In this document: one piece after another, positions 35,533 through 45,354 of the stretch | Position numbering within the stretch: position 1 is the stretch's first letter | Layout of the letters: every line of letters begins with the position of its first letter | Assembly: GCA_963714795.1 (NCBI GenBank) | Contig: CAVQPS010000006.1 | Location: 615,788-679,787, forward strand | Reading direction: 5' to 3' | Source of the DNA: DATIXJ01 sp963714795 | GTDB lineage: Bacteria > Bacteroidota > Ignavibacteria > UBA10030 > SZUA-254 | Length of the DNA stretch: 64,000 nucleotides | Made by a program: the position numbers and the translations under genes | Notes under the pieces: generated by a model | Database searches by the model: none | The model's input: only the letters and a program-made list of their open reading frames with translations | What the model was told of the DNA's origin: nothing

Positions 35533-37883
35533 GATTTTTTCGGACGAATCTTACACGAATCATCGATATGCAAATCTTCTTTCTGAACCGAACCGCGCTC
35601 TCCTTTGCGGACAAGTTTATGACCGAGAAGGACGCGTTCAAGATTTGCCGGAATTTCGAAGATGCGCTTTCCCGTCGCATTGTAAATCGCATTGAGAATT
35701 GCCGGTGCAGCCAGCTCGTTTGCCGGCTCGCCGATCGATTTGGCACCGAACGGTCCGGCCGCATCTTCATTTTCAACAATGATCGGAATTATGGATGGAA
35801 CATCCATCGAAGTCGGAATAAGATATTCATCGAAGTTTACCTGTTTCGGAACACTTCCTTCGAAATCGAATTCTTCCAGCAATCCATACCCGAGACCCAT
35901 CGCAACACCGCCATACATTTGACCAAGCACCATCGATCGATTGATTGCTTTTCCGACATCATGCGCGGAAACAAAATTTACGACATCCACTTTTCCTGTT
36001 TCAATATCGACTTCCACTTCGGCAATATTCGCGCCGTACACGAAAGTAAAATATGCTTCCCCGCTGCCCTGTTCTTCATGCCAGGAAGTCGGCGGAGATT
36101 TAAACCAGCCGAATCCAAACATCGGCTTTCCCTGTTTGAAGCATTCATCGGCAAGCTCGCTGAACGATGCAAGTTTCGTTCGGTCACGGGTATCGATAAG
36201 AAAATTTCCTGAAAGATTCAGAAATGATTTATCAATGGAAGTCAGTTGCGCGCCGGCGGTTAAAAAAGTCTCACGAACAATTTCAGCGGCTTTTTTAGCA
36301 GCAGAACCGCCCATGATTGTTCCCCTCGATGCGACGGTAGGACCGGAATCGGGAACACGGCTCGTATTCGTATTCAAAAATTGAATCCGATCCATGGAAA
36401 TGCCCAACACTTCGGCGGCAATTTGGGACATTTGCGTTTGAGCACCTTGCCCCATGTCGGTAATGCCGGATGAAACAATCACACTTCCATCCGTTTGCAC
36501 CGACACGATCGTTCCGACGGCATCTGTCCCCTCCGCACCAAGCGAGACACCGCGATAACTGCAAGCGAGTCCGATACCTCTTTTCTTCGATGATGCCAGA
36601 GCGAGTTTATACTGATTCCACTTCTCCCGGAAATTTGCCACCGAAGCAGCTTTCGTCAAAACTTCTTTCAGACTTACGCGATGGCTTAACGTCTGACCGG
36701 TTGCTGTTACCGCACCGTCATTAAATCCATTCTGCAAGCGAATTTCAAGAGGATCTTTTCCGACTTTTTCAGCAAGTTCATCCATCATTGATTCGATCGC
36801 GAAATTTACCTGCGGCGATCCGAAACCGCGCATTGCACCGGTGTAATTATTGTTGGTGTAGACTGCATAGACGTCGGTTTTTACATTGTCGCAATAATAC
36901 GGTCCCGTTGCTTGCACAACCGACCGCCATGTCACGAATTGGCTCATCGAAGCATACGCGCCGCCATCTGCAATACAACGGATCTCCATTGCAGTAATGG
37001 AGCCATCATTTTTTGCGCCCCATTTGTAATACATGACGTATGGATGACGCTTGTAGCTTTCCAGCATCGATTCTTCGCGCGTGTTCACCATCTTCACCGG
37101 CTTGCCAGTATGTAAGCAAAGAAGAGCGGCTCGACAGCACATCGACGTCATGGCTTCATCTTTTCCACCGAACGATCCGCCGAGTGTTGCCTGAATAATC
37201 TGCACTTTGTTCAGATCGAGTTTTAATGCTGCCGCAACCGATCGACGACTTGAAAACAGATTCTGTACCGAACCGGTGATTCTCACACCTCCATGTTCCA
37301 ACGGCTCAGCGAGAACGGCTTCGGGTTCGATATAGGAATGTTCGATGAATTGAGATTTGAATTTATGTTCGATAATGAAATTAGCTTCGGCAAATCCTTT
37401 TTCGACATCCCCTTTTTTGACATGATGATGAACAAAAGAATTATCATCGCCATGAATCTTCGGAGATGCTTCCGTCATGGCAAATTCCGGATCGGAAACG
37501 ATAGGAAGAGGTTCATAACGAACATCGATAAGAGATAGAGCTTGCCGGGCAATCTCTTCTGTTCGTGCAGCAACAAGAGCGACGCCATCGCCGAGATACC
37601 GGACTTTATCGTTCGCCAGAATTGCCTGATTTTTTAAAATGATGCCGAATGATTTTTCGCCAGGAATGTCTTTTGCGGTAAGTACGGCTTCAACTCCATC
37701 GAGCTGTTGTGCAGCGGTAACATCGATCGACAAAATTTTCGCGTGCGGATACTTCGAGCGAAGAACTTTTCCGAATAACTGGTGAGCAACATTATAATCG
37801 GCGGCGTATTTTGCCGTACCGGTTACTTTGCCGAGTGAATCGACCCGCCGTTCCGGCTTACCGATGATTTTATGGTCTGTCAT
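35529..37883 (-). CDS. xdhA: Xanthine dehydrogenase molybdenum-binding subunit
   Basis: A 784-residue molybdenum hydroxylase catalytic chain. It starts MTDHKIIGKPERRVDSLGKV at 37883; the frame is open further upstream but overlaps ssnA. It shows GKVTGTAKYAADY, AMRGFGSPQVNFAIESMMDE, GGSFGGKDEAMTSMCCR (Moco binding), ITDMGQGAQTQMSQIAAEVL and near the end FGAKSIGEPANELAAPAIL, where the Glu of GE is the expected catalytic base. It is the first of the xdhA-xdhB-xdhC trio, in the same gene order as E. coli. The substrate is probably xanthine or another purine; aldehyde specificity cannot be excluded by sequence reading alone. Confidence 0.92.
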   Translation of the reverse strand: MTDHKIIGKPERRVDSLGKVTGTAKYAADYNVAHQLFGKVLRSKYPHAKILSIDVTAAQQLDGVEAVLTAKDIPGEKSFGIILKNQAILANDKVRYLGDGVALVAARTEEIARQALSLIDVRYEPLPIVSDPEFAMTEASPKIHGDDNSFVHHHVKKGDVEKGFAEANFIIEHKFKSQFIEHSYIEPEAVLAEPLEHGGVRITGSVQNLFSSRRSVAAALKLDLNKVQIIQATLGGSFGGKDEAMTSMCCRAALLCLHTGKPVKMVNTREESMLESYKRHPYVMYYKWGAKNDGSITAMEIRCIADGGAYASMSQFVTWRSVVQATGPYYCDNVKTDVYAVYTNNNYTGAMRGFGSPQVNFAIESMMDELAEKVGKDPLEIRLQNGFNDGAVTATGQTLSHRVSLKEVLTKAASVANFREKWNQYKLALASSKKRGIGLACSYRGVSLGAEGTDAVGTIVSVQTDGSVIVSSGITDMGQGAQTQMSQIAAEVLGISMDRIQFLNTNTSRVPDSGPTVASRGTIMGGSAAKKAAEIVRETFLTAGAQLTSIDKSFLNLSGNFLIDTRDRTKLASFSELADECFKQGKPMFGFGWFKSPPTSWHEEQGSGEAYFTFVYGANIAEVEVDIETGKVDVVNFVSAHDVGKAINRSMVLGQMYGGVAMGLGYGLLEEFDFEGSVPKQVNFDEYLIPTSMDVPSIIPIIVENEDAAGPFGAKSIGEPANELAAPAILNAIYNATGKRIFEIPANLERVLLGHKLVRKGERGSVQKEDLHIDDSCKIRPKKS

Positions 37884-37899
37884 GAATTCGCTGTCACCG

Positions 37900-39195
37900 T
37901 TATATCTTTTGCATCCTGTTCCAAAGTTTTTTCGCGGATTTGGATGCCTTCTCGAAAATCGAAGCTGTATCAACTCCAAGCAGTTCCCTATCCTTCACAA
38001 TCCATTTCCCGTTACACATGACGGATTCGACCATCGACGATTGCATCCCGAAAAGAAAATGCCCGCGAAGATTATCGGCAGTCATCGGAGTCGGAGATTC
38101 ATAATCGATCACAACAAGATCGGCAACCGAACCTTTGGAAAGTGCGGTGAAATCTCTCCTGAAAATTTCGGAAATCATTTTTTGATTACCGGAAAGCAGT
38201 GCAGTCATATCGACCGGATATAGCGGATTTCCGGATTCCTGATGTTTAAAAAATCCGAAACGCGCTTCCTCAAACATATCGGCACGGAACCCGTCAGTCC
38301 CCATCGCCGCCCGGGTCCCGAATTCGTGGATCGGTGCATAGCCGACTGTATTATTCATATTCGATCGTGGATGATGAACCATCCAGCAATTTGATTTCCG
38401 CAATTGTTCAAAATCTTTTTTCGAAAAATGAATGCAATGGGCAAGAATCGATTTTTCTCTCGCAACACCTTCCTGAATCAACCGATCCGCCAGCGAACAA
38501 CAGTAATCTTCTTCCGCATTTGCAATATCGCATTTACCTTCCGCTGCATGAATGTGAATGCCGGTGCGATAGTGCGCGGCAAGCTCACTACATCGGCGAA
38601 GCGATTCGTTACTCATCGTAAACGCCGCGTGCGCTCCGACGATACCACGGAATTGTGCATCCGAATTATTCAGCCGGATAAACCTTTCGTTCTCCTTCAA
38701 ACCGGCGTCGCGCTCTTTTTTTCCGCCGCGATCAGTCACTTCATAACAAAGCACTCCACGTAAACCGATTTCGGTCAATGCTTCCTTGATGATATCGAGA
38801 GAACCGGCAATCGAATTCGGCGATGCATGATGATCAACAAGAGTCGTCGTACCGGAGAGGGCAGCTTCAATTGCACCGACCATCGCGCTGTAATAAATCG
38901 ATTCTTCATCCAGCGCCCGGTCGAGTTTCCACCAGACATATTGAAGGACCTCAAGAAAATTTTCCGGATGATGAGACGGAGACGGCATTCCCCGTGACAG
39001 TGAAGAATACAAATGCGTATGTCCGCAGACGAGTCCGGGCATAACGATTTTCCCCGAAAGATTGTGCACATCTTCGTTTCTCCGGGGAATTAAATTTTTT
39101 CCGACGTCACTGATTTTCCCTTTATCGATGCGGATATCGGTCGATTCGATCGATACAGGATCAAGGATGAATTTTTTTACATTTTTTAGAATCAT
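37900..39195 (-). CDS. ssnA: SsnA-type amidohydrolase
   Basis: A 431-residue zinc amidohydrolase of the cytosine-deaminase/atrazine-hydrolase superfamily. It has MPGLVCGHTHLYSSLSRGM (metal-binding HxH), TTLVDHHASPN, HIHAAEGKCDI, LAHCIHFSKKD and MGTDGFRADMFEEAR with the metal Asp. The family name comes from its place beside ygfK/xdh genes in enterobacteria, where it is a predicted aminohydrolase of the purine cluster, possibly acting on guanine or a ring-opened product. The ATG at 39195 (MILKNVKKFILD) is preferred; the frame runs further upstream into the preceding gene. Lies 16 bases before xdhA. Confidence 0.88.
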   Translation of the reverse strand: MILKNVKKFILDPVSIESTDIRIDKGKISDVGKNLIPRRNEDVHNLSGKIVMPGLVCGHTHLYSSLSRGMPSPSHHPENFLEVLQYVWWKLDRALDEESIYYSAMVGAIEAALSGTTTLVDHHASPNSIAGSLDIIKEALTEIGLRGVLCYEVTDRGGKKERDAGLKENERFIRLNNSDAQFRGIVGAHAAFTMSNESLRRCSELAAHYRTGIHIHAAEGKCDIANAEEDYCCSLADRLIQEGVAREKSILAHCIHFSKKDFEQLRKSNCWMVHHPRSNMNNTVGYAPIHEFGTRAAMGTDGFRADMFEEARFGFFKHQESGNPLYPVDMTALLSGNQKMISEIFRRDFTALSKGSVADLVVIDYESPTPMTADNLRGHFLFGMQSSMVESVMCNGKWIVKDRELLGVDTASIFEKASKSAKKLWNRMQKI

Positions 39196-39205
39196 TGAGA
39201 TGAAA

Positions 39206-40465
39206 TTACGTATGTTGAATGCGAATGTGTTTGGCAAGTATATCCGCAACTGCTTCAATCGAAGGTTCGACAACCAGTTCGTGTCCTGCAGCTTGTTTCG
39301 CGGATTGGATATCTTTCAATCCGTTTCCGGTAACCAGGGCAAGGACGGATTCATTCGGATGAATGATGTTCTGTTCGATCGCCTTCCTAACGCCGGCAAC
39401 CGATGTCACTCCGGCCGGTTCACCGAAAACGGCGCCCAGACGTGCCGTCGAACGCATTGCATCAAGAATTTCTTCGTCGGAAACCGCAACCATATCGCCG
39501 TGCGTTTCACGAATCTGCTTCAATGCCCGCCGCCAATTACGTGGCGTTCCGACAGCGATACTATCGGCAAGCGTATTCACATCGCACGGAACAAGATCCC
39601 GTCCTGACGCAAACGCTTCGACAATCGGTTGTGCGCCGCTTGCCTGAACTCCCAGCAACCGGGGTACTCGATCAATCATGCCGAGCCGTTTCATTTCCTG
39701 CAAACCTTTTCCGATGCCGCCGATCGTACAGCCGTCTCCAACGGAAACGGCTACCCAATCCGGGAGGTGATGACGTAATTGTTCTGCAATTTCAAGTCCG
39801 GCAGTCTTTTTTCCTTCCACTAAAAACGGATTTGTTCCGCTGTTGCGATTGTACCAGTTAAATCTTTCGCATGCCTGAGCGCACAATGAGAACGCATCTT
39901 CATACGTCCCCTGAACTTTCAGTACGACGGCTCCGAAAATGAGGAGTTGTGTGATTTTCGGTTCGGGAGCGCGTTGAGGAACAAAGATGAAGCTTTTCAA
40001 TCCGACTGCCGCCGATAACCCGGCGAGCGATGATGCGGCATTACCGGTTGAAGCACACGCGATCGTATCGAAACCGAACTCCATCGCTTTCAGAACACCG
40101 ATAGCGCTCGCTCTGTCTTTAAATGAATTCGTCGGATTTCTTCCGTCATCCTTTACATAAAACTTTCTGACGCCGAAAGCATGGGCAAGGCGAGGTACAT
40201 CATATACGGGAGTCCATCCTATGTGAAGATGCGGCACATGATGATCGGGCGAAACCGGTAATAATTCACGGTACCGCCAGATATCGAAATTTCTGTTAGA
40301 GAGTTGTGTCGAAAATATCGAGACGAGGGATTCATAATCATATTTCACATCCAGAATGCCGTCAATACCGCAGCGTGGGCAGGTAAAAAGGTTGGCATGA
40401 GGGTAGAATGTTCCGCAAAGCGAACATTCCAGATTCTTAACAAACGGCGGCGGTACAAATGTCAT
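39206..40465 (-). CDS. Threonine synthase-like PLP enzyme with N-terminal zinc ribbon
   Basis: A 419-residue fold-type II PLP enzyme. The N-terminus has a zinc-ribbon pattern (C14-x2-C17 and C29-x2-C32), as in many archaeal/Gram-positive type threonine synthases. GWTPVYDVPRLA and NPTNSFKDRAS follow, with the Schiff-base Lys at about 116, then STGNAASSLAGLSA and VSVGDGCTIGGIGKG. By sequence this is ThrC. It is first in the long minus-strand catabolic run, 10 bases before ssnA, and no other threonine genes are near. It may therefore have been recruited as an ammonia-lyase or be a plain thrC carried along. Confidence 0.85.
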   Translation of the reverse strand: MTFVPPPFVKNLECSLCGTFYPHANLFTCPRCGIDGILDVKYDYESLVSIFSTQLSNRNFDIWRYRELLPVSPDHHVPHLHIGWTPVYDVPRLAHAFGVRKFYVKDDGRNPTNSFKDRASAIGVLKAMEFGFDTIACASTGNAASSLAGLSAAVGLKSFIFVPQRAPEPKITQLLIFGAVVLKVQGTYEDAFSLCAQACERFNWYNRNSGTNPFLVEGKKTAGLEIAEQLRHHLPDWVAVSVGDGCTIGGIGKGLQEMKRLGMIDRVPRLLGVQASGAQPIVEAFASGRDLVPCDVNTLADSIAVGTPRNWRRALKQIRETHGDMVAVSDEEILDAMRSTARLGAVFGEPAGVTSVAGVRKAIEQNIIHPNESVLALVTGNGLKDIQSAKQAAGHELVVEPSIEAVADILAKHIRIQHT

Positions 40466-40906
40466 TTAAATTTTCTCATTTTTCAATTCCAACTATTGAA
40501 AAAATATACAGCAACTACGATGCCACGCTCATTTTCTCAGTAACCGTCATGAATAATGACTCTCCCCTTTATCATTTTAGGTCTTCCGTGCCAAAATTAA
40601 TCAAAATTGTTCATAAGATACAGTTTCGCAATAATTGAAGAAGGGTTTTTCCAAATCACTCTTACATCAATTATTATCCAACGAGCCAAAACATCTTCAG
40701 AAGACAAACAAAATCCAATTCACCTCTTTCAATTTCTCATCTATGACAAAATCAGACAAACATCATAGCAGACATGAGAAAAATCATTTCCGTAATCACT
40801 CCTTTGGTATGAATTTATGGTGTTTTTTCTGGCATAGAATGAGATGACACAATGATATCAGGTCCGGAAACCTCCAACTTTTTGAATATTACTTGAGGAA
40901 ATAATC
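40466..40906. other. Divergent intergenic region (441 bases)
   Basis: It separates the thrC-like gene (minus) from transketolase (plus), so it should hold promoters for both, including the one driving the catabolic island. No gene or clear hairpin was found. It is AT-rich. No match to the Bacteroidota promoter pattern was good enough to call. Confidence 0.4.
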
Positions 40907-42949
40907 ATGGCGCTCATCGATTCGACAAATGGAAAAAAGATTAAAGATTATTCAATTGAAGAGTTAACAGAAACAGCAGCATTAATGCGGGGATATAATC
41001 TTGTCGCCTTATGCGCGGCAAATTCCGGTCATGCCGGCGGAACGCTTTCGATTATGGATATCACCGCAGCTCTGTATCTGAAAATAGCCGACCACGATCC
41101 GAAAAACCCATCATGGGAAAACCGCGACAGGATTATTTGGTCTGCCGGACATAAAGCGCCTGCCCTCTACATGGGTCTTGCATTTGCAGGATTCTGCAAA
41201 CTCGAAGATACGGTTCTGTTAAGAAAGCTCTGGTCTCCATTTCAAGGGCATCCGCATTGGCTCAAACTTCCCGGCGTCGAAGTATCGAGCGGATCGCTTG
41301 GACAAGGGTTGAGCATCGCCGTGGGCATCGCGCTTGCTGCAAAACTCAACCGGAAGGAGTACAAAACATTTTGCATCATGGGCGACGGCGAGCAACAAGA
41401 GGGTCAGATCTGGGAAGCAGCAATGGAAGCCGCTCATCATAAGCTCGATAACCTCATCGGCATCGTGGACGCAAACCGATTACAGATCGACGGTAAAGTT
41501 TCGGATGTCATGGATATCGATCCGCTGGTCGATAAATACAAAAGTTTCGGATGGAAAGTCATCCGCATCGATGGTCATAATATGACGCAGGTTGTGGATG
41601 CATTGGCAAAAGGAAAATCCGGTGCAGGAAAACCGGTCCTCATTATTGCAGACACCGTGAAAGGCAAAGGCGTCAGTTTTATGGAAAACGTTGCCGGTTG
41701 GCATGGAAAAACACCGAATTACGACGAGTTGGTCAAGGGCCTGCAGGAATTAGGTGTCATTGAAAAAATTCCGTACAAGAATTTGCTGGATAAAGCGAAA
41801 GCCTACCAGGTAGAAATCGACAAAAAGCTTGAAGCAAAGATGCCGGCATTCAGCAGAAATTATTGGTGGAATAGTTTACCAAGCACGACGGTTAAAATGG
41901 AACCGACGCGCAAGGGCTTCGGTCAATCGCTTGCCGAAAATGGCGACGATGAACGAATCGTTTGTCTCGGTTTGGATATATCCGGTTCAATTACGATCAG
42001 TGACTTCTATGCATCGAAACCGGAGCGAAAAAACCGGTGGATCAGCATGGGCATTGCCGAACAATCCGCGACAGCGGCAGCGGCGGGACTAGCCAGGGAA
42101 GGAAAAATTCCGGTACTCGGAACGTACGGCACGTTTGCAGCGGCCCGCAATCTTGACCAGATCCGTGTGTCAGTCTGTTACGGCAATCTCAACGTTCTTA
42201 TTGCTGGAGCACATGGCGGCATTTCCGTCGGACCTGACGGTGCAACGCATCAGGCACTGGAAGATCTTTTTTCGATGTGCGGACTTCCGAACATGTCGGT
42301 CATCGTTCCCTGCGATAGCATTGAAACAAAAAAAGCGACAGATTATTTTTTGCTGCGGCATACAGGTCCAAAATATATACGATTCGCCCGTGAGGCAACA
42401 CCGGTCGTCACGACGCCGAATACACCGTTTATTTTCGGCAAGGCAAACATCATTCGGCTCCGCAAGGAAAACGCGCCGTTTATTGATGCTTTTGAAACTA
42501 TTCTCGCTCAACAATATGAAAATGAATCTGAACATCTGACGATCATTGCCTGCGGGCCGATGGTGCCGGAAGCAATGCGTGCCGCGATCATCCTGAAAAA
42601 TGATTTCGGATTCGAAACGCGCATCATCAACATGCACACCATGAAACCGATTGACGAAGCAGCAATTGTCCGTGCGGCAAAAGAAACGGGAATCATAGTA
42701 ACTGCTGAAGAACATCAAATCGGCGCTCTCGCATGGAAAGTAAGCAATGTTATCACGCAAAATCAGGAATTATATGGAAAACCGATCCTTACCGGTTCAA
42801 TTGGGGTTAAAGACCGATTTGGTGATTCAGGAGCACCGTGGGAATTGGTAAAAGAATTTGAGGTGAGCGGTGAACATATCGCATCCAAAGCAGTCGAGCT
42901 GATGAAATTCAAAAAGAGACATTCATCCGAGAAAGAACTTATAGCTTAA
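40907..42949 (+). CDS. tkt: Transketolase
   Basis: A full-length 680-residue thiamine diphosphate enzyme of the pentose phosphate pathway. The N-terminal domain has ANSGHAGGTLSIMDI, VEVSSGSLGQGLSIAVGIAL and the ThDP-binding motif GDGEQQEGQIWEAAMEAAHH..IVDAN. The pyrimidine domain has GIAEQSATAAAAGLAREGK. The C-terminal domain begins near residue 535. The start ATG has GAGGA about eight bases upstream. It resembles the bacterial transketolases that are single-chain rather than split. It is the only plus-strand gene between 8.4 kb and the window end, and stands alone between divergent and convergent neighbours. Confidence 0.93.
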   Translation: MALIDSTNGKKIKDYSIEELTETAALMRGYNLVALCAANSGHAGGTLSIMDITAALYLKIADHDPKNPSWENRDRIIWSAGHKAPALYMGLAFAGFCKLEDTVLLRKLWSPFQGHPHWLKLPGVEVSSGSLGQGLSIAVGIALAAKLNRKEYKTFCIMGDGEQQEGQIWEAAMEAAHHKLDNLIGIVDANRLQIDGKVSDVMDIDPLVDKYKSFGWKVIRIDGHNMTQVVDALAKGKSGAGKPVLIIADTVKGKGVSFMENVAGWHGKTPNYDELVKGLQELGVIEKIPYKNLLDKAKAYQVEIDKKLEAKMPAFSRNYWWNSLPSTTVKMEPTRKGFGQSLAENGDDERIVCLGLDISGSITISDFYASKPERKNRWISMGIAEQSATAAAAGLAREGKIPVLGTYGTFAAARNLDQIRVSVCYGNLNVLIAGAHGGISVGPDGATHQALEDLFSMCGLPNMSVIVPCDSIETKKATDYFLLRHTGPKYIRFAREATPVVTTPNTPFIFGKANIIRLRKENAPFIDAFETILAQQYENESEHLTIIACGPMVPEAMRAAIILKNDFGFETRIINMHTMKPIDEAAIVRAAKETGIIVTAEEHQIGALAWKVSNVITQNQELYGKPILTGSIGVKDRFGDSGAPWELVKEFEVSGEHIASKAVELMKFKKRHSSEKELIA

Positions 42950-43022
42950 GGTTATAACCGATTATATCTCAGGCAAATAGAGATTTTAATTCATAAACAA
43001 AATACGATAAGAATCAATACGT

Positions 43023-44189
43023 TTATTGATGATCTTGTGGATTTTCTGGACGAAGTCCTAGTGAGTTGAGTTGGTTTTTTATCGATGAATATTGGGGAGG
43101 CAGCTTCGCGATGGCATTCGAAAATTCTCTCCGGATTCTATAGGTGCTCCGTAATTTCTGAAAATACTCCTTCCGTTGAGATAACGGAAGATACAACAGC
43201 CCTCGCAATTGAGCATCATCGAATGTGATATCGTAACATTGACTGACAATCCGATGAAGTACTGTTTCGGCCGTTTGTAAACGATCCGAAGGAACTTGTA
43301 CTCCTATCGACGTTCCAATGATTGCAGTTAGATCGGGACCGGCCGGTAACGAGAGCGAAAAGTACTTGCAAACCTGTTCACGGACCATCCGCACCGCATT
43401 GATCTTCCCTTCCAAAGAATGTCCGGCAATATGTGCCGTCCCGATTGTAACCATGGAAAGCAATTCCTGATCGATTGCCGGCTCGTTTTCCCAGACGTCA
43501 ATAATCGAATAGGCGATTCTCTTTTCACGAAGAGCATGTATTAATGCTTTTGTATCTACCACACTACCGCGAGAAGTGTTAATAAATATTGAACCTTGTT
43601 TCATCTTTCCGAATCGTTCACCATCGAAAAGACGAAATGTCGGGTCCATGCCGGTTTTTGTCAATGGAACATGAAGAGAAATGATATCGCAATGGGCAAG
43701 CTCATCAAGCGGCAAAAAGGCACGATCTGCAGTCAGCCGGGCAAGCGGAGGATCGTTTTTTAGAACGTGCATGCCGAGAACTTCTGCGGCATGAATAATC
43801 TTCTTCCCGACATTTCCCACCCCAACAACGCCGATTGTCTTACCGCGGAGCTCGAATCCGTAAAAATTCGACAGGTACAAAAGTCCTGCAACGACATATT
43901 CTTTCACAGCATTGGCGTTCGAACCGGGAGCATTGGCAAAGGCAATATGGCGGGAGTTCAGGTAATCAAGATCGATATGATCGAAACCGATTGTCGTCGT
44001 TCCGACAAACTTCACAGCGCTCTTTTCGAGGAGCTGTTTTCCGACTTTCGTTTCGGATCGGACAATGAGCACATCCGCATCTCGCACCGCTTCGGATGTC
44101 ATTGATCCGGTTTCAAGAATCGTTACATCCCCGAGAGTACCGAAGAATTCCTTGACCAACGGAATATTCTTATCGACGGCGAATTTCAT
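43023..44189 (-). CDS. pdxB: 4-phosphoerythronate dehydrogenase
   Basis: A 388-residue D-2-hydroxyacid dehydrogenase of the pyridoxal phosphate route. It begins MKFAVDKNIPLVKEFF, typical of PdxB, and has TTIGFDHIDLDYL, the NAD-binding GVVGVGNVGKKI, NTSRGSVVDTKAL (catalytic Arg), VWENEPAID (Glu) and HIAGHSLEGKINA (catalytic His). The PdxB C-terminal dimerisation domain is at about 290-388. It oxidises 4-phosphoerythronate to 2-oxo-3-hydroxy-4-phosphobutanoate, feeding PLP supply; two PLP enzymes are encoded nearby, though a link is only suggestive. Confidence 0.9.
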   Translation of the reverse strand: MKFAVDKNIPLVKEFFGTLGDVTILETGSMTSEAVRDADVLIVRSETKVGKQLLEKSAVKFVGTTTIGFDHIDLDYLNSRHIAFANAPGSNANAVKEYVVAGLLYLSNFYGFELRGKTIGVVGVGNVGKKIIHAAEVLGMHVLKNDPPLARLTADRAFLPLDELAHCDIISLHVPLTKTGMDPTFRLFDGERFGKMKQGSIFINTSRGSVVDTKALIHALREKRIAYSIIDVWENEPAIDQELLSMVTIGTAHIAGHSLEGKINAVRMVREQVCKYFSLSLPAGPDLTAIIGTSIGVQVPSDRLQTAETVLHRIVSQCYDITFDDAQLRGLLYLPLSQRKEYFQKLRSTYRIRREFSNAIAKLPPQYSSIKNQLNSLGLRPENPQDHQ

Positions 44190-44269
44190 GAGACAGCTTT
44201 CCGATTACATCATGGCAATCATGATTGAATCCTGCCTCGAGGAACCGTCGATGGAAATCCCGTATTCTG

Positions 44270-45295
44270 TTAACGACCGAGAATGATGATCGTAAAACTT
44301 CCGGGAACCATCGGAGGCCGTGACCGTGGGCTTTCGTTTGTCGGTTCGGGTGCTTTTCCGAATTCAGCAGCAGAAAGATATATCCTGTGAGTTTTCGGAT
44401 CGAGTGACATGGTCCGGGCACTTTGTTGCGTCTTCACATTGTCAACAACGGTGAATTTATCCGGTGCATCTTCATGAACTACCGTAACAGTTCCATCACG
44501 TCCGTTCGAGCTGAACGCAAATTGGGTTTCCGGATCGAATCCTGCCGCATCGGGCCCTTCGCCGATAGGAACATCCGCGACAACTTTGCCGGCGACATAA
44601 TCGGAAACAATCATCTTTTTATTGCTTGCAACAGAAAACAGGAGGTGATGTTTCCGGTCGATTGCCAATCCTGAAGCTTCTTCACCCGGAGCAATCGGCC
44701 ACGTTTTGAGAACTTTCAACGCCTTTGCATCGAATGCAGTGATTGTACTCTTATCTTCGATGTTCACATAAACATTGCCTACGCCGTCAGCTTGGGCAAA
44801 TTCAGGCTTACCGTCAAGCGCTACCGTTCCGACCACCGAATCAGTTGCGGCATCGATGGCTGTAGCATTCGAGCTTCTCCCGTTCATAGTAAAAATTCTT
44901 TTTGAAGCATCATCGTAAATGATCGCATCAGGATTCAGTCCGTTGATTTTAATAACTTTCAGCGTTTTGAAATCCTTCAGGTCAAAAACCGTAACGGCGG
45001 TGTCCCGTCCGTCGCTGATATACCCTTTGCCGAACTCATTTGCAATAGCGATACCATGGACGCCGTTCGTGTTGGGAATATCACCGGCAAGAGTTTTCTT
45101 TTCCATATCCATAACTTGAACATGAGAACCGCGGGAAATAAACAGCATGCCGGAAGCGGGATCGGCATTCAGGTAATCCCATCCTCCTTCACCACCCAGC
45201 TTGACTTTATCAAGAACCTGATAACCGGTTTGTTGTGCAGTTGAAAAACAAACTACCGTTAAGAGAACGCCAATCATAGCGATACATTTTTGCAT
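44270..45295 (-). CDS. Exported YncE-like beta-propeller protein
   Basis: A 341-residue secreted protein with a signal peptide (MQKCIAMIGVLLTVVCFSTA). It carries propeller blades of the YVTN/YncE type: MLFISRGSHVQVMDMEKK, VHGIAIANEFGKGYISDGRD, AVTVFDLKDFKTLKVIKI and KMIVSDYVAGKVVADVPIG. Proteins of this family are periplasmic and of unclear role, and some bind DNA or metals. It lies between pdxB and the DUF2723 gene on the same strand, with about 60-80 base gaps; no functional link is apparent. Confidence 0.8.
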   Translation of the reverse strand: MQKCIAMIGVLLTVVCFSTAQQTGYQVLDKVKLGGEGGWDYLNADPASGMLFISRGSHVQVMDMEKKTLAGDIPNTNGVHGIAIANEFGKGYISDGRDTAVTVFDLKDFKTLKVIKINGLNPDAIIYDDASKRIFTMNGRSSNATAIDAATDSVVGTVALDGKPEFAQADGVGNVYVNIEDKSTITAFDAKALKVLKTWPIAPGEEASGLAIDRKHHLLFSVASNKKMIVSDYVAGKVVADVPIGEGPDAAGFDPETQFAFSSNGRDGTVTVVHEDAPDKFTVVDNVKTQQSARTMSLDPKTHRIYLSAAEFGKAPEPTNESPRSRPPMVPGSFTIIILGR

Positions 45296-45354
45296 ACGAG
45301 GTCCTTCGCAAATATTATTTACTTTAAGAACCGAATGTATTATTCAGTGCTTAT

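Noticed and set aside
37884..37979. N-terminal extension of xdhA by 32 codons
   Set aside because: The extension overlaps the end of ssnA and lacks family similarity; the ATG at 37883 begins the conserved domain.
40907..42949. Transketolase as part of the catabolic island
   Set aside because: It is on the opposite strand across a 441-base divergent gap, and its role is central carbon metabolism.
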